In this document: positions 1-13,060 of the stretch, piece after piece
Layout of the letters: each line of letters starts with the position of its first letter
Numbering within the stretch: position 1 is the stretch's first letter
NCBI GenBank assembly: GCA_032622095.1
Contig: CP136064.1
Span: 192,477,948 to 192,541,947 of the forward strand
Length of the DNA: 64,000 nt
DNA from: Siphonodentalium dalli
Taxonomy: Eukaryota > Mollusca > Scaphopoda > Gadilida > Siphonodentaliidae
Reading direction: 5' to 3'
Notes under the pieces: model-generated
What the model was told of the DNA's origin: nothing
The model's input: only the letters and a program-made list of their open reading frames with translations
The model's database searches: none
Program-made: the position numbers and the translations under genes

Positions 1-173
1 ATGAATTTGCGAATTTGATATCACTGTCCCAATCCAGACATAGGCTGTTTGTTGAACTCATGATCTGAACTATTCCTGCCAATGAATAGGAACCCTTCTG
101 CAAGTATAGATCATTCCAATTTATACTTAAATTCTAACTAAATGGGAGAATCTAAATCTAAAGATAGGATTAA
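1..173. repeat. E-family MITE fragment
   Basis: TTGTTGAACTCATGATCTGA and ATGAATAGGAACCCTTCTGC match the interior of the E-family elements seen whole at 15047-15286. The ATGGGAGAATC right part is degraded. Confidence 0.5.
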
Positions 174-519
174 GGCACTATGGACTGCAATGAGCAGCTC
201 TGGTGTTTGTCAGTCTATGAAACTGCAACTCCCACTGAATCTACTTGTTTGTTGAAAAAATATAAATAGTTTTCAGGAAAAAGGAAAACACTTACCCTTC
301 GGGTTTAATTGCGCTAATATAATATTTAATAGCATTGGTAAGGTCTAAGATGAGAGCAATTATGTTTACTCATCAGTTGTTGAAAAGATTTCATATTGCT
401 GTAAAATTGGAATGCCTTTGAACTGAGCAGAAATTTCATTTTCTAAAAACTTGAAAAAACTCACGTGAGAATGTTTATAATAGTTGTAGTTTGCTGCATA
501 TTACCGTTATACTGGTGAT

Positions 520-981
520 CAACCCTGATTATAGCATGCTTGTCATTTGCAGAATGAGGTCCGCAGAAAGTTAATTTAGTGACGCTATATCCCGCATAGT
601 GGTCTAGCATCACTAAACTTACCCTCTGGGGACCTCATTCTGCTTAGGTCTCATCTTCTCTGGACAGTTTCTTTATTATAAAATTTCTGTAGAAACTTCT
701 TCACATAGATTCTATTTCTTTTTTAGTTTAGTTTCTCTATATCCCCAAATTGGCAGACGACACATTTGCATAATCGAGGTTCCCAATGGGTGTACATCAC
801 AATATTCACCATTTGTGAACTTCAATCTGAGTCTATGTCTCCCATAGCAGATGAGGTCATGCAGAATGAGGTCCCCAGAGGGGGGATTTAGTGATGCTAG
901 CCCGCTATGTGGGATAGCATCACTAAATTCATCATCTGGGGACCTCATTCTGCAAATGACAGGCACACTAAACTCAGGCTC
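520..981. repeat. A-family hAT-type MITE, degenerate left end
   Basis: It contains the A-family terminal block GCAGAATGAGGTCC...GAATTTAGTGATGCTAGC at both ends in inverted orientation, and the typical interior (CATAGATTCTATTTC, CCCCAAATTGGCAGA). It ends CACACTAAACTCAGG. No clean 8-bp TSD is seen for this copy. Confidence 0.7.
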
Positions 982-1409
982 AGTGATATTTCTCAATTTT
1001 CCTGGATTCAACAATAGTTATAACTATTTCTCAAAATATCAGAGAAAGTCATCTTTCCCACAGTAATAATGGGTTTATTATTCCCAAGGAGTGTACTACT
1101 TGACTCCGATCCCTATTTCTATAGAGGTATTTAATTTCACCTGTACCTAATTTCACCTGTACACACCTGTGTAAACAAATTACCTTGATGTCCAGCTCCC
1201 CCTCCGACATTAGGTATGAGTGACCTCAGTGCATACAAACATGTCTGCATACCACATTAATATTAGTGAATTATATTTACATACTTGGTCATAAATCACA
1301 CACTGGCCCTTCACAATGTAGACCTTGGTATTATTACAATAAAGGTCGTGACTCCATGAGTGCTGGTTTGAGATGCTGTTGAGGAGTCTTATCTATGCAA
1401 GTCAAATTA
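982..1409. other. No recognisable feature
   Basis: AT-rich sequence without a gene or a repeat that recurs in the window. Confidence 0.5.
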
Positions 1410-1650
1410 CAGTAATGCCCTAAATAATCGACTCCTTTACCATGGCAGAATTATGGGTAACTTTTCAGGATTTAGTCGGAAATATGGCTTGCTTCACCGA
1501 GAGCTTTCCGATGAATGGCAACCTTATAAAATCGAATGGCTCTGCTGCCATTCATCGGATGAATGGCAACAACCATATTTCCAACTAAATCCTGAAAAGT
1601 TACCCATAATTCTGCTGTGGTTAAGGAGTCGATTAGTTAGGGTATTAATG
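1410..1650. repeat. C-family palindromic TA-MITE
   Basis: TA-flanked CAGTAATGCCCTAAATAATC at the left, the inverted GATTAGTTAGGGTATTAATG at the right. The arms GGGTAACTTTTCAGGATTTA / TAAATCCTGAAAAGTTACCC are perfect inverted copies. TA duplication plus CAGT termini fits a Tc1/mariner-type MITE. The centre is rearranged relative to other copies. Confidence 0.75.
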
Positions 1651-1717
1651 TAGTCTATATGAATTCAGTTAATCAATGGTTTTAGTATGCATATCCTTTT
1701 GTTCACTTGATCATGCC

Positions 1718-1940
1718 ATGAATCTCTACTATGGCTAACTCCCATAGAGATCATATTCCACCAGTACAAAACCTGGGATCTTTTTGAAGTTTTATAAAAT
1801 CGAAAGAAATAGCTCAGGGAATATATTTCTTTGTTTATTATATTATCTGTTTCTTAATAATGTACTTCACTGTAGGAGAAGGTCCCAACTGGACATTTCA
1901 CGATTTAAGTGACTTTGTGAGCGATTTTCTTTATGTTTCT
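1718..1940. repeat. Dispersed repeat K, copy 1
   Basis: CATGAATCTCTACT, GAGATCATATTCCACCAGTA and GATTTAAGTGACTTTGTG recur in the same order at 40590-40965. Family unknown. Confidence 0.55.
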
Positions 1941-2107
1941 TACAATTATGGAATTTTTCCTGGGTAATTAATTTAATGTTTATTGCGATATCGGCTCACA
2001 AAAGTCAGAGAAAAGCATGCAATTTTGAGTTCCCTGTCAAAACATTCAAAAAATTCCCTACTTTATTCCCAAATAATGTCAGCTGAACATCCTGACAAAG
2101 GGATATA

Positions 2108-2455
2108 GTGTGTCTGGCATTTGCAGAATGAGGTCCCCAGAGGGTGAATCTATGACACTATGCTGCATGGTGGGCTAGTATCACCAAATTCACTCTCTGG
2201 TAACCACATTCTGCTTCAATTGCTTTGGGAGCTAGACCAAGGATAAGATTGAAGTTCCCCTTGTTGTATTTGGTGATGTTAACCCATTAGTCACCTTGAT
2301 TATGCATTTTATCTTCTGCAAATTAAGGGATATAGAAACAGAAGAGAAAAAGTAAATTAAAAACATTATTAATTTGAGATTACAGATACTTCCCAGAAGA
2401 TGAGGCCTAAGCAGAATGAGGTCCACAGAGGGTGAATTTGGTGATGCTAGCCCGC
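2108..2455. repeat. A-family hAT-type MITE, truncated
   Basis: Starts GCATTTGCAGAATGAGGTCC, carries the reverse orientation of the A interior (TTATGCATTTTATCTTCTGC) and is cut off after GATGCTAGCCCGCTT. Confidence 0.65.
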
Positions 2456-5400
2456 TTCAAATAATTTTTTTTTGCACATTTACCAACTGCGAGTGCCATG
2501 GACCCTTTTAATAAACCTGGTAATCACATGTTTTTGCCACATTTGGAACATTACAATAGCTTGATAAATTTATGATATATTATTAAATATATAGACTTTA
2601 TTTACTCTGAAGAGACATACCGACATGATCGAAAGTTATCAGTTGTTTTCAGCACCAGTAAGACAAACGCTCTTTATTTTTACTATATTATTTTCTGTGC
2701 TGTAGAAAAAAATAAATAGTTTTTCTGTCTGAGGCAATTCTTTCTATGACTTCAACATGGCTTTCTGAAGCAAATATAGCTTGCATTTGACTATTTATTG
2801 TATTTATTAACACAATTTGATAACTATAGAACATGATAAAAACCAGCAATTATTAGGTTTAATTTGAGATTATATGCTAAATCAACATATTGAGCCCTTT
2901 ATTAATTTCAAAATGGACAGATGCAGATTCTGGGGCCCACATACAACATCATGTCGTTGATAGCCCTGACCACTACATTACATGGCCTTGAACTGTTGAC
3001 AAAGGCCACTATGTCCACCCATTATCCTAAATGTCCCACAGATATGTCTATTTGTCCAGGTTACATCTGATACCACAAGTGACAGCAAACAATGGAACAG
3101 TTTGTCATGAGATAAGTGGACTCAAATTAAAGGTGCCCCTCCCAATACAAGAATAGCATGTTATCTCCCCAGGTATGCTCTTAACCTATCTACTAAATAA
3201 CCTGGTACTGTCGGGTACAGTCAACAGCAAAATAGGTTTCCCTGTAGATAGTAACGCCTTTAAGAGGGAGGTCAAGTGACCAATTTTGAATACTGGTAAG
3301 GATTTCCATGCAATTCTCCAGAGCAAAAGTTACGTAAGAAGCAGTTTTCTGGGACCTATACTCTGGGGATATCAATAAACAGTCATAACATATATAACTG
3401 GTGGTAAATGAAAATATTTTGCTATAAATTTATTTTGAGAATTTTTTTCTGGAATTACAACACCTGATCTATTTTTGAAAATTTAATACAATATTCACAA
3501 ATAAATACACCAACAGGATGGGATAAGTTCCAAGCTGACCAGATAAATATCTATATTAATTCCAAAATCACATCAAGTTATACACTGGGAAACATCTGTA
3601 ACTACATGTATGTAACTTTGGCTACAGCGATTTGTATGGAAATTCCCATTCAAAATTGGCCACTTGATTCCATTGGTCAAGAATCATCTGATCTCGATCA
3701 ACTCAGCTAGATGATGAGAGTGCAGTATAACATGTATGCGATTTATGTTGTTTTCAATAGTTTTATAACAGTGTCATTTTTTCGTACTCATAATGTTGCA
3801 AAATCGGCCTACTAAATTAAAACAGCATATGTAGATGGAGGTTTATGGTGTTAAAAGTTTATGCAATACAACTTTTAAAAATACAACAAGCATCAATTGG
3901 AAAGTAGCATGGTCTGTGAAGTTGTGTTTATACACACTATTTAACACTATTTAACAGTGCCAATGAGTTATCTCATACTTTTTGCATGTAATAGATGGGA
4001 GCCAGCACTCAACGTGTTGATGACGTCATTATGAACTGTCCAAAATGGCTGCATCCATTTAAATAGTGCTGTATGGCATACTCGTCATGAGCAAGCAAAA
4101 CCTGTTTAATTTGCACCAATATGGCACCACTATAAAACGTCAGATGGGTCCATATTTAGACTAATTTAATTATTACTACAGAACCTAACATAAAAATATC
4201 TGTACTCAGTATTTATCAACAATATTCACCGGGCTATGATTACAGGTATTAAAATATCACTTTTATTACCTTTAGAAAGCATGCTATATCTCAGGCCCTC
4301 TTTAAACGATCGGCCTGCAGTCTGTATCTATCTCTTTGTCTGTATCTATGCAATGCAGGAGCAATTTTGTGTGTCGTATTCTAAGAAGTGCAACCGGACA
4401 TTGGTCACCATTTGAGTGCAATCGGACATGAGGGTCATATATTTTGAAATGCGTCAAAATCGTTACAGACAGACAGACATACACACAAACACTCGACTTT
4501 TATATAGATAGATAAGAGGGTTAGTAATGTATAGATGAGAAATTACAGCATATGTTTACTATATAGATTAGAATGGGCTTAGTTCCGTACTCAGTTTATA
4601 GTCTCTGAAACAGGAGCTAATATTCTAAAACAAAACTAGCAGAATGACATACCTTTACATGTCCGAATATGGTCAAGTGCTGTGAACCAACATTTAAATT
4701 TACAAATCCCTTGTTTAAAACACTGCTCGCTTATACAAAGAGGCAAAGCTGTGTTTGTCATGACAAGGAAATGTATTTACATTGGCTATAAAAGAAGCAT
4801 TTCACATAAGCCAACATCTCCAGTGACAAGATTACATCTATTTATTTGTCCCCGTAACAAGAGGAAATAGTTTGTGAACATCTCACTGTGTGTATTTTAG
4901 GAAAATCTCAAGGCTGTATTTAGTTGGCAGGCGAATTACCTAGTTCATTCTAGTTCATTCCTCATTAAATTCACCTTATCTCGTGTTGGAAGGTACGGCC
5001 TCCATCGCAAACAATAACTATTTGCTAGGAAAGAAAAGATTGCTCCTTGTTTATTAAATTCAGAATGAAACAGGTTAACATATACATAGATTTGACAAGT
5101 TGACACAACTCAAGTTGACAAGTTCACTATTTCGTTAAACAAAGAAACATGCTTTATTAAAAGAGAGACAGGAAACATAGATATTCTGAGTGGGGCAGTA
5201 ATTGGATATTTTTAGAAGGTATTATTATGAGGACCACTTAATATACACCTGCGCCTGTATACTTCATTATGTCTCCATCAAACTACAAGGCATGCAATTA
5301 CCCATAGAGTTTTAAATTTGAATTGGTGCTATATAGCTTGGATAAGATGGGGTAATTGAATAGGTGATATTGCATTTCTCAGCATCTATTCCGTATAATA

Positions 5401-8400
5401 AATGGAGGGAATATTTAAGTGCAGTTGTTTCATCATTGATTTTCACTCAATGCTGAAATGCAAAAGCTATAAAGATGGCCATGAATGGGCCACATAAAAT
5501 AAGTGCGACCGCACAATCTCCTGCCATCTAATTTGATGAATTCAATTTATATTTTAGGTTTGTCTTTCCTTTAGTCATTTCAGTGACTTTATATCAGAAG
5601 TACGAAATGTAGCAACCTCACGTATCGGTATTATGAAACAGCCACAAAAAATAATGGGTCTAACATTTTTTTTATTTGTTACAAACAAAACATTTGCATT
5701 TTCGAGTAATTTTGATAGTTAGCTTAATGGGAATCAGTTTAGATGTCAAATGAAATATCACGGGGTAAAAATAACTTCCCTCGGCACTATGTTATACATG
5801 CATGATTATGAAATAGGAAGCTACAAGAATTTGTTTTCCCTGCACTCCGCTGATTACATACTACATCCTCCAATAGTATGAGGCCTGCAAATTCATTTTG
5901 AATTTCAATTATTTAAAATATTCAGTGAAATCTGATCATTGTAAAGATATTGTTTTTTGACTTTTTTTTTTTGGTAATGGGAGTTGATCGAATGTCACAT
6001 TTTTCAAATAGAAACCATACTCCTTAAATGGACTCAAACCCCAATCACTGGCCATCAGTGTAACTGTGCTCTCAGTCTTAGTCTCTCATCCTGGTCACAC
6101 TCACTCAGTGATGCTGACGGGATCGTTGTTGTAATAATTTATACATAAGTGCACACCAGTCTCAGTCGATGCGAGATTGAAATGTTGCCGCCTGCTTCAG
6201 GCCTTCGAAGTTGGTTTTTGAGAAATAACATAAAAGTCGGAAAAACAACTGTCACCAACATGTAAAAATATATTGACTTTGTTCTTATTGACATCATTAA
6301 TTATTCTCCAATAAAGAAATTTTGCATATTTAAAGACATATTATGGACTTGTTCGGGTGCATTAAAGTGATAAGTTAGTACTCAGGCGCTGTACAAACTA
6401 GGGGATGTGAAATTCTACTAACATTGCCGAAAATCTCAACGAAATTGACCACACCACTCCATAGAAAACACCGCCTGAACAACGCGTAATTGTAAATATT
6501 TACATCTCGATTCGGGATGCAACAAACGGCGATAAACAAACGCAAACGATTTTGCCACCGAGAGTCATTGAATTTAATTGATATATAAGTATGACGGTGT
6601 GTGTGTTGTAAATTTGGATTTATATTCACAAAAATAACTATTTTGAGCAAGATTATTCTACATTTCTATTTGATCACCCTATCTGAGTGTTTCATATCAC
6701 TTGAAATCATTGTTATGTAAACATTAGTGTTATAGAGGAATTACCGATAAAAATCCAATTAGTTCAATAAGACACATAAGTTTAATCAAAACTTGACGGT
6801 AAACATTGGGAAAGATCAAAGCATTGAAAAAATAATCTGAAAATCAAAATTAAAATATCTGAAATTACTTTGTTTATACATGTATAACAATGGTTTGACC
6901 ACACAAAATATTTTTATTGGAAAACTATCAATAACGAATATTAAGAACAAAGTTTACCTATATCTCTATTATGTTCTTCTTATTGGTGATGTTTTTACAG
7001 ACTTCTATATTTTTTGTACATTTACCCACTGCGAGTGCCTTGGGTTCCAAAGCCGGTTAAATTATTGGAATAGGCAAGTAGAAATAATTCAGAACAATGT
7101 TTCCTTCCACAACAGTTTTCATCCTTTTATGACTGTTATTTTCTCCACATCATTGTACAGTACTGTGATGCCACAATATTAGACAAATTCACACATCCTG
7201 TACAACAAACAGCAGTTTATCCTGGTTTATCTCAAGACTTCCTGTATCATACGCAATAACATTAATAGGACAATATGCACAGAGACATATAATGCTAGGA
7301 ATTAAAAACGAAATACATAAAATAAGGAAACAGATTACTCACTTTTTATACTAAGTTCTTCTGTCGATCAGCTGATGCTCTGATGACACAGGGTTTGGAA
7401 TATCTATCCAGCTTCACTCCGTGTCCACATACAGCAATGGATGTCGTCCTCATAAACAACCAAGTCACACCTTCACTTTGTCCGCTTTCTGTAAATATTT
7501 AACTCCAAGGGGTCATCGCACTGACAATAAGAATACTGTGTTCTGGGTACATTACATGCGAGTATGAAAGCGTACAAAACAGGAAGCTGGTTGTAGCATG
7601 GGAAAACATTAAATGAACCACTATCGCTAATGTCTGGCCTGCGTGCGTCATGTACCTGGAGGGCAGTGTCCAGCAACTAATTAGCTTACCTGTCTGGTGA
7701 GATATAAATCTTTATATGATAGCTGCTATATAAAGTCGCAGGTCGTATAGGTGGTCTGGTCTCACTCAATTATTAGCGTAAATTAATACCCTCAGATCAC
7801 ACAAAATTATATTAGCTTTTATCACAAGTGTAAAACTTATTTGCAGATTACAGAGAGAGCATAGTAAAATGCTTTAAACAGGTCTATGATAATACAAGAA
7901 GACACAATAAAATCATTGATGTCCTTTTAATTGGACAGCTATTGATCATAGGTTAAGAAAGAAATTAATTGGCAGGAAATCTCTTAAGTGAGAGAAATGA
8001 GGGTATTACTGACCAAATGGCAAACAATATTTAAGGCGATCCAGTTTTCAGTTGGCCTGAACTTTCACCTGTAATAAATTCTGGTGACTGCTCTGACATA
8101 AATTGTAGTTTGTCCAAGAGAATAATTTTATCTATCTGAATCTGTTAGAATGAATAATTTATTACCCAAATTATTGAAGAAATATAAGAACATTAAAAAG
8201 TATTACATTCTTATTACATTTATGTTGCTTTACAAAATTTTAAACTACCATTTTCTGTAAATTGCAATTTTTATGTCTTTGATACATCTGAATTTAGATG
8301 GAGCGATTATCTTTCGACAGCATTTGAGAACATAGATCTTTGAAATGTTGCCAGAAAGACAGGTGTTTTGAGAAGTGATATTTATTGGGATCTTTTGCGG

Positions 8401-8490
8401 TAATGGAAATCCTGATGTCCAGGTCAGTCATATGGGCCGTGATAACATAAGTTCTGGTATCTATACTCTGTATTCATTTCCATTTCTTAT
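2456..8490. other. Long gene-poor stretch with minor repeat traces
   Basis: No exon or RNA gene is supported. Traces only: 3950-4025 resembles the AACACGTTGA...TGCC repeat also at 18955 and 49628; 4280-4510 ends in a simple tail (ACAGACAGACAGACATACAC) like those of retroelement or Helitron-derived repeats; TTTACC.ACTGCGAGTGCC near 2480 recurs near 7020. Open frames here are short and unlike known proteins. Confidence 0.5.
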
Positions 8491-8750
8491 CTCTTTTTAT
8501 ACTATATCTCATTGATGAGTAGTTCCCTTAGGAAATGTTAAAATAATAAGTTCAAATAAAGACAGTTTGTTGAACTTATTATCTGAATATTTCACTCCAA
8601 TGAATATAATTTATTCTGCTCTTGTATTATCTGTTTTTTTGTCTGCCGTCTGCTTTTTTTTTACCTGAACACCCCCCTCAAATGAATGATAGACCGATCC
8701 AATGTTTACTTTTGTAACTGAATGGGAGAATCCTTTTAGTATAGAAAGGG
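8491..8750. repeat. E-family MITE
   Basis: Degenerate left end CTCTTTTTATACTATATCTC, interior AAATAATAAGTTCAA...TTGTTGAACTTATTATCTGA, right end CTTTTAGTATAGAAAGGG. The flanking TTAA sites have decayed to TTAT and CTAA. Confidence 0.65.
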
Positions 8751-9511
8751 CTAAATTATCTGAGCATCCCTTTAAAGCCTCCCGCATACATTATGAACAT
8801 TTATTAGCACGATCCATGTTGTAGGATATCCAAAAATTTTGATTTTCTACAGTATGTGCTTATTTGGAAGTAGCTAATCAGAATCAAGTAAAATAATAAT
8901 GTTTTATTGGATATATATGCATTATGCAGCAATGGCGACTGTCCTTGTCAACACATTTTGAATGAGCACATGACATATTAAAAAGCATTGGATGAGGCAT
9001 GGTGATCATATCCATGGATAACTAATCTGACCCGACATGCAACGACTATAAAACAGTGACAGCAATTGATGATTGTGACAGGGATGGAGCGATTACATGC
9101 CTACAGTATTTGATTATAATATATTTACACAGCCTGTGTGTGTTACACTAAATCCTGTTTGGTAATTGGTCAACTGCCAATTGGGTCACCCGGTTTACAT
9201 CCCAATAATGCGAAGAGTGTATCACGAACCGGAAGTTACAAACTGTTGACCTAATCTGAACTAATCACTAAAAGCGATCAGCAGAATAATTGGGCGTGTT
9301 TTTTTAAAGTTCAGCCGAATTGCATCTCACAAAAAGCCAGTTATTTATATCGATCACGTTATCATAGCTAAAAGTTAGGAAATCTTATATTGGGCTGACT
9401 TAATGTCCTGCATAGGCCTGTCTCAAATTATTTCCATATTTCTTAAAAAGTAAATAAGAATGCACTCAGCTTTTTTATGGGAATAAATCAAAAAGCTGTA
9501 TAAATATAAAA
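8751..9511. other. No recognisable feature
   Basis: AT-rich; no gene or recurring repeat identified. Confidence 0.5.
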
Positions 9512-9629
9512 AATGAATGTAGTGGTTGGGTGTATGCTATTGGGGGATACGGTGCGTGGTTTACACAATGTGCCCCAATGACCACAGTGTCGTATACCCC
9601 AATAACACACACACCCACTACATTCATTT
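9512..9629. repeat. Inverted repeat (hairpin element)
   Basis: AATGAATGTAGTGGTTGGGT at the left pairs with CACCCACTACATTCATTT at the right; CTATTGGGG and CCCCAATA also pair inward, giving a near-continuous stem. Likely a small MITE. Confidence 0.6.
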
Positions 9630-10026
9630 CCTAAACGAATATACAATCATTGTGTTGGAAAATCAGGCAATATCTATACATGTATTTATTACCACTATTG
9701 ATCAATAGTCAAAGAAAATTAGCCATATAATTTAATTATACAAATGAACCCACCCACTCGTCCATCCATCCAATGTTTGATTCAGAGCTCTGTGGTATAC
9801 AGTGACCAACTACATTCCGAATGGACAGATCGAGTTTGGAAGTGCAGATATTGAACGCTAGATCGTAGGACACAGACTGCAACCTGTGTGGTAGGAAAAA
9901 TTACTATATTGTAAGGCACTAAGACAAAAATCTAATGACTAATACTGGACCGTGTGCACAACATCGATCTTGTGTCACAAGGGTCTGCGACAAAAATATA
10001 GCATGACAAATGCGTAGCCAACTTTA

Positions 10027-10280
10027 CCCTTTGATTACTATAAAATACTCGTTGACAAGAAGTTCCATTAAGAAATCTTCAAATAACATGTTCAACCTTA
10101 ATTTCTGAAAATTTCCTACCAATGAATAGGAATCCTTCATCATTTGTTTTACTAGTATATATCTGTTTGTATGTCTAGCATTAGTTTATATTTATAGAAC
10201 ATCCCTCCAAGTGAAGAATAGACCATTCCAATGAACACTTTTAGTACTGAAAAATAAGAGTCCATTGAGGCATAAAAGGT
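10027..10280. repeat. E-family MITE, degenerate
   Basis: TTTCCTACCAATGAATAGGA, CCCTCCAAGTGAAGAATAGA and the right-hand GAGTCCATTGAGG...AAAAGG followed by TTAA follow the E-family order. Confidence 0.55.
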
Positions 10281-10920
10281 TTAATGCTGACATATAGGTA
10301 GAGCTACCTGTGTTCGTCTAATTACCCTTCGATCTCAATTTGGTCGCTATCTCAAGAAAGATCAAGAAGTTCAAATAACTCGTGAGCCTATGGTGCTCAG
10401 GTAATTGTTAAAGAATGAAAAGATCAATATAATCATGTCTGGATCTAACGTCTAATATACCAAGCATGATGCGAGTCATATAAAACCAATTTACAACCTT
10501 TATAAGCTCAGTGAAACAGAAGAGGAACCATGAAGGATTGTCATGCCAGCGAAATCGATCTATACACAAAATCGACTCAATCGAGCGATACAATGTTAAT
10601 CGTTCAGTAATAATGATAATGTGCTGATGTTTGAATGTTCTAATTTGTTAGTTAATTGCTGCAAAGCAGAAAAGTATTATATCCTAATCGGCTAAATGCC
10701 ATTGTGAAGCCGCAAATGGTTATGTTGTATTCAACCTGGTTTTTCTCCATTGTTCATTGGAAACTTTGAATGTTTTTAAATGCTATTGTTTGAATCAGCA
10801 ATTCATCTTCAGATTGCTCAATGGAGAAACTGCCACTTCGATAGAAAACTCAATAAAAATAAAGAGAAAAGGAAACAATGTTCTGCAGAAAAAAAATCTA
10901 TACAAGTAAAAGACTAGCTA
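10281..10920. other. No recognisable feature
   Basis: No gene supported; no repeat recurring in the window. Confidence 0.5.
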
Positions 10921-11278
10921 TCAGGGATGGGGTAATGGTAATGCATTACTTTTTTGAAAGTAATGGAAAGTAATTTGTAATGGGCCCTCTTTTGCATTAC
11001 ATGTACAGTAATGCCCTAAATAATCAACTCCTTAACCACAGCAGAATTATGGGCAATTTTTTAGAATTTAGTCGGAAATAATGGCTTGTTGCCATTCATC
11101 GGAAAGCTCTCACTGAGCCATATTTCAGACTAAATCCTGAAAATTTACCCATAATTCTGCTGTGGTTAAGGAGTCAATTATTTAGGGAATTACATGTAAT
11201 TCAAAGTATTACAAATCATGTAATTCAATGACATTTCCATTACTTTTCGCATTATACATTATCAAACCTGTCCTGATT
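10921..11278. mobile_element. CAGGGATGGGGTAATG element with a nested C-family MITE
   Basis: TCAGGGATGGGGTAATG at the left and the inverted ATTATCAAACCTGTCCTGA at the right bracket inverted TAATGGAAAGTAAT / CATTTCCATTACTTT blocks. A C-family MITE (about 11006-11195) sits in the middle. Confidence 0.55.
11006..11195. repeat. C-family palindromic TA-MITE (nested)
   Basis: CAGTAATGCCCTAAATAATC after TA, inverted GAGTCAATTATTTAGGGAAT at the other end, with the GGATTTAGTCGGAAATA arm on both sides. Shortened centre. Confidence 0.75.
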
Positions 11279-11375
11279 GTCTTTGTGTTTAATAACAGGC
11301 ATTGTAAAGCAATAGTGAGCATTTTTATTGCATGATTTCATGGTAATATGTATCTAATCTTGTCAACAAATTAAC

Positions 11376-11667
11376 CCTATGGGAGTCTCATTCTGCTGAG
11401 GCCTCAACTGCTATGGGAGACCTAGGATCTGATTGAAGTTCCCCAGTTGACTGTGATGTTCACCCATTAGTCACCTCGATTATGCATTTTATCTTCTGCA
11501 AATTAGGGGATATAGAAACTGAACAGAAGGGGGAAAAGTAACTAAAAACAATGGTAATTTGAGAATATAGATACTTTGCAGAAGAAAAGGTCTGAGCAGA
11601 ATGAGGTCCCCAGAGGGTGAATTTAGTGATGCAAGCATTGTGTGGGATAGCGTCACTAAAATCACCA
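11376..11667. repeat. A-family hAT-type MITE, truncated by a C-family fragment
   Basis: GTCTCATTCTGCTGAGGCC, the interior TTATGCATTTTATCTTCTGC and the block GCAGAATGAGGTCCCCAGAG are present. The sequence switches to the C family at CACCACCATTTAGTCGG. Confidence 0.65.
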
Positions 11668-11857
11668 CCATTTAGTCGGAAATATGGCTTGTTGCCATTC
11701 ATCGGAAAGCTCTCAGTGAGAGCTTTCCGATGAATGGCAACAAGCCATCAGTGAGAGCTTTCCGATGAATGGCAACAAGCCATATTTCCGACTAAATCCT
11801 GAAAAATTACTCATAACTCTGCTGTGGTTAAGGAGTTGATTAATTAGGGCATTACTG
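11668..11857. repeat. C-family TA-MITE fragment with internal duplication
   Basis: Lacks the left terminus. The hairpin segment AGAGCTTTCCGATGAATGGC is present twice in tandem. The right terminus TTAGGGCATTACTG is followed by TA. Confidence 0.7.
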
Positions 11858-12030
11858 TATGATGCATTATCCACTGGCTCAAAAGTTTCTTTTCGGAAAT
11901 TGAAAATTTAATTTGCCAAATTCTCCTAGAAGTTAATAAATTATGTAAACCACAGAATATATCTGAAAAATTGTTAGACACACCTATCAGCTGCACAAGA
12001 ATGAAAGAGATGAGGTTTATTTCTGCACGT

Positions 12031-12430
12031 TTATATGACCATTAATTCTCAATGACCAACTAAAACCATTTAATGATGTCCATGATGAACTTTGAGATTA
12101 ATGATGTTCATGATGAACTTTGAGTTGGAATGATCAGGTCATTTGGTCTGATATTACAAGATAAAAATGTGGAATTCCAAAATACAAATTCCTATTTGAT
12201 ATTTGATGTCAGCTAATTGACAAACGGGAATTATATGACCATTAATTCTCAATGATGAACTAAAACCATTTAATGACGTCCATGATGAACTTTGAGATTA
12301 ATGATGTTCATGATGAACTTTGAGTTGGAATGATCAAGTCATTTGGTCAAGTATTAAAAGATAAAAATGTGGAATACCAAAATACAAGTTCCTATTTGAT
12401 ATTTGATGTCAGCTAATTGACAAATGGGAA
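12031..12430. repeat. Two-copy tandem repeat, 200-bp period
   Basis: TTATATGACCATTAATTCTC at 12031 recurs at 12231, and the two units align base for base with few differences through GTCAGCTAATTGACAAA. Each unit also holds an internal near-duplication (GATGAACTTTGAG twice). Confidence 0.9.
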
Positions 12431-12483
12431 TTTTATGCATAACATAACCAAGCATTAAAGCTAGAGCAAATATTAAAAATAAA

Positions 12484-12556
12484 TCAAACATTTTTCATTG
12501 CATATTTTAGTTGTTTGGCTGCCAAAAAACTAAAATATGCAATGAAAAATGTTTGA
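12484..12556. repeat. Near-perfect hairpin, about 35-bp stem
   Basis: TCAAACATTTTTCATTGCAT at 12484 begins a 29-base arm that pairs exactly with the arm ending at 12556. The inner TTTGGC/GCCAAA extends the stem to a very small loop. It could be a MITE core or a transcribed hairpin. Confidence 0.75.
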
Positions 12557-12991
12557 TATATTTTCACACAAACAGTCATGATTTCAGATGGTAGGCTGAG
12601 CGCATACCTAGTTGGGTTCATAGTGTAGTGGGTGTTTTGCAAATATTTCCTGTCAAACTCTCTATCGACCTACTTAAAAAAAACTGGGGTTATTTTAAAC
12701 CATTTTTACTGATATACTCAGACAGATGGACCCAAAAATCAGCATTTTCATATAAAGAAAGATGAATAACTATAGAAAGAAGAACCTGAACAAAACAAAT
12801 GAACACACCATTGAATTTCTATACCCCCCCCCCCCCCACAACAAAATATGTTAAATGGTCCTGCTAATTTGCTATGATCAGTGCTGGTAGGACAAAGCAA
12901 TACAGTTGAGAAATTGTACCATTATGTTTTTTGCGGTGTTTTGGTGATATGAACAAATCTAGGAAAATCCATTATGTGTAGGAAAATGGCT

Positions 12992-13060
12992 GAAAACTTA
13001 CATTATTTCAGGGAATGGATTCATCGAGACTGTTCCATTCACTGAAATAATGTAGTTTTC
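12992..13060. repeat. Inverted repeat, about 27-bp arms
   Basis: GAAAACTTACATTATTTCAG pairs with CTGAAATAATGTAGTTTTC, with GGAATGGA/TCCATTC inside. Small hairpin, function unknown. Confidence 0.7.
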
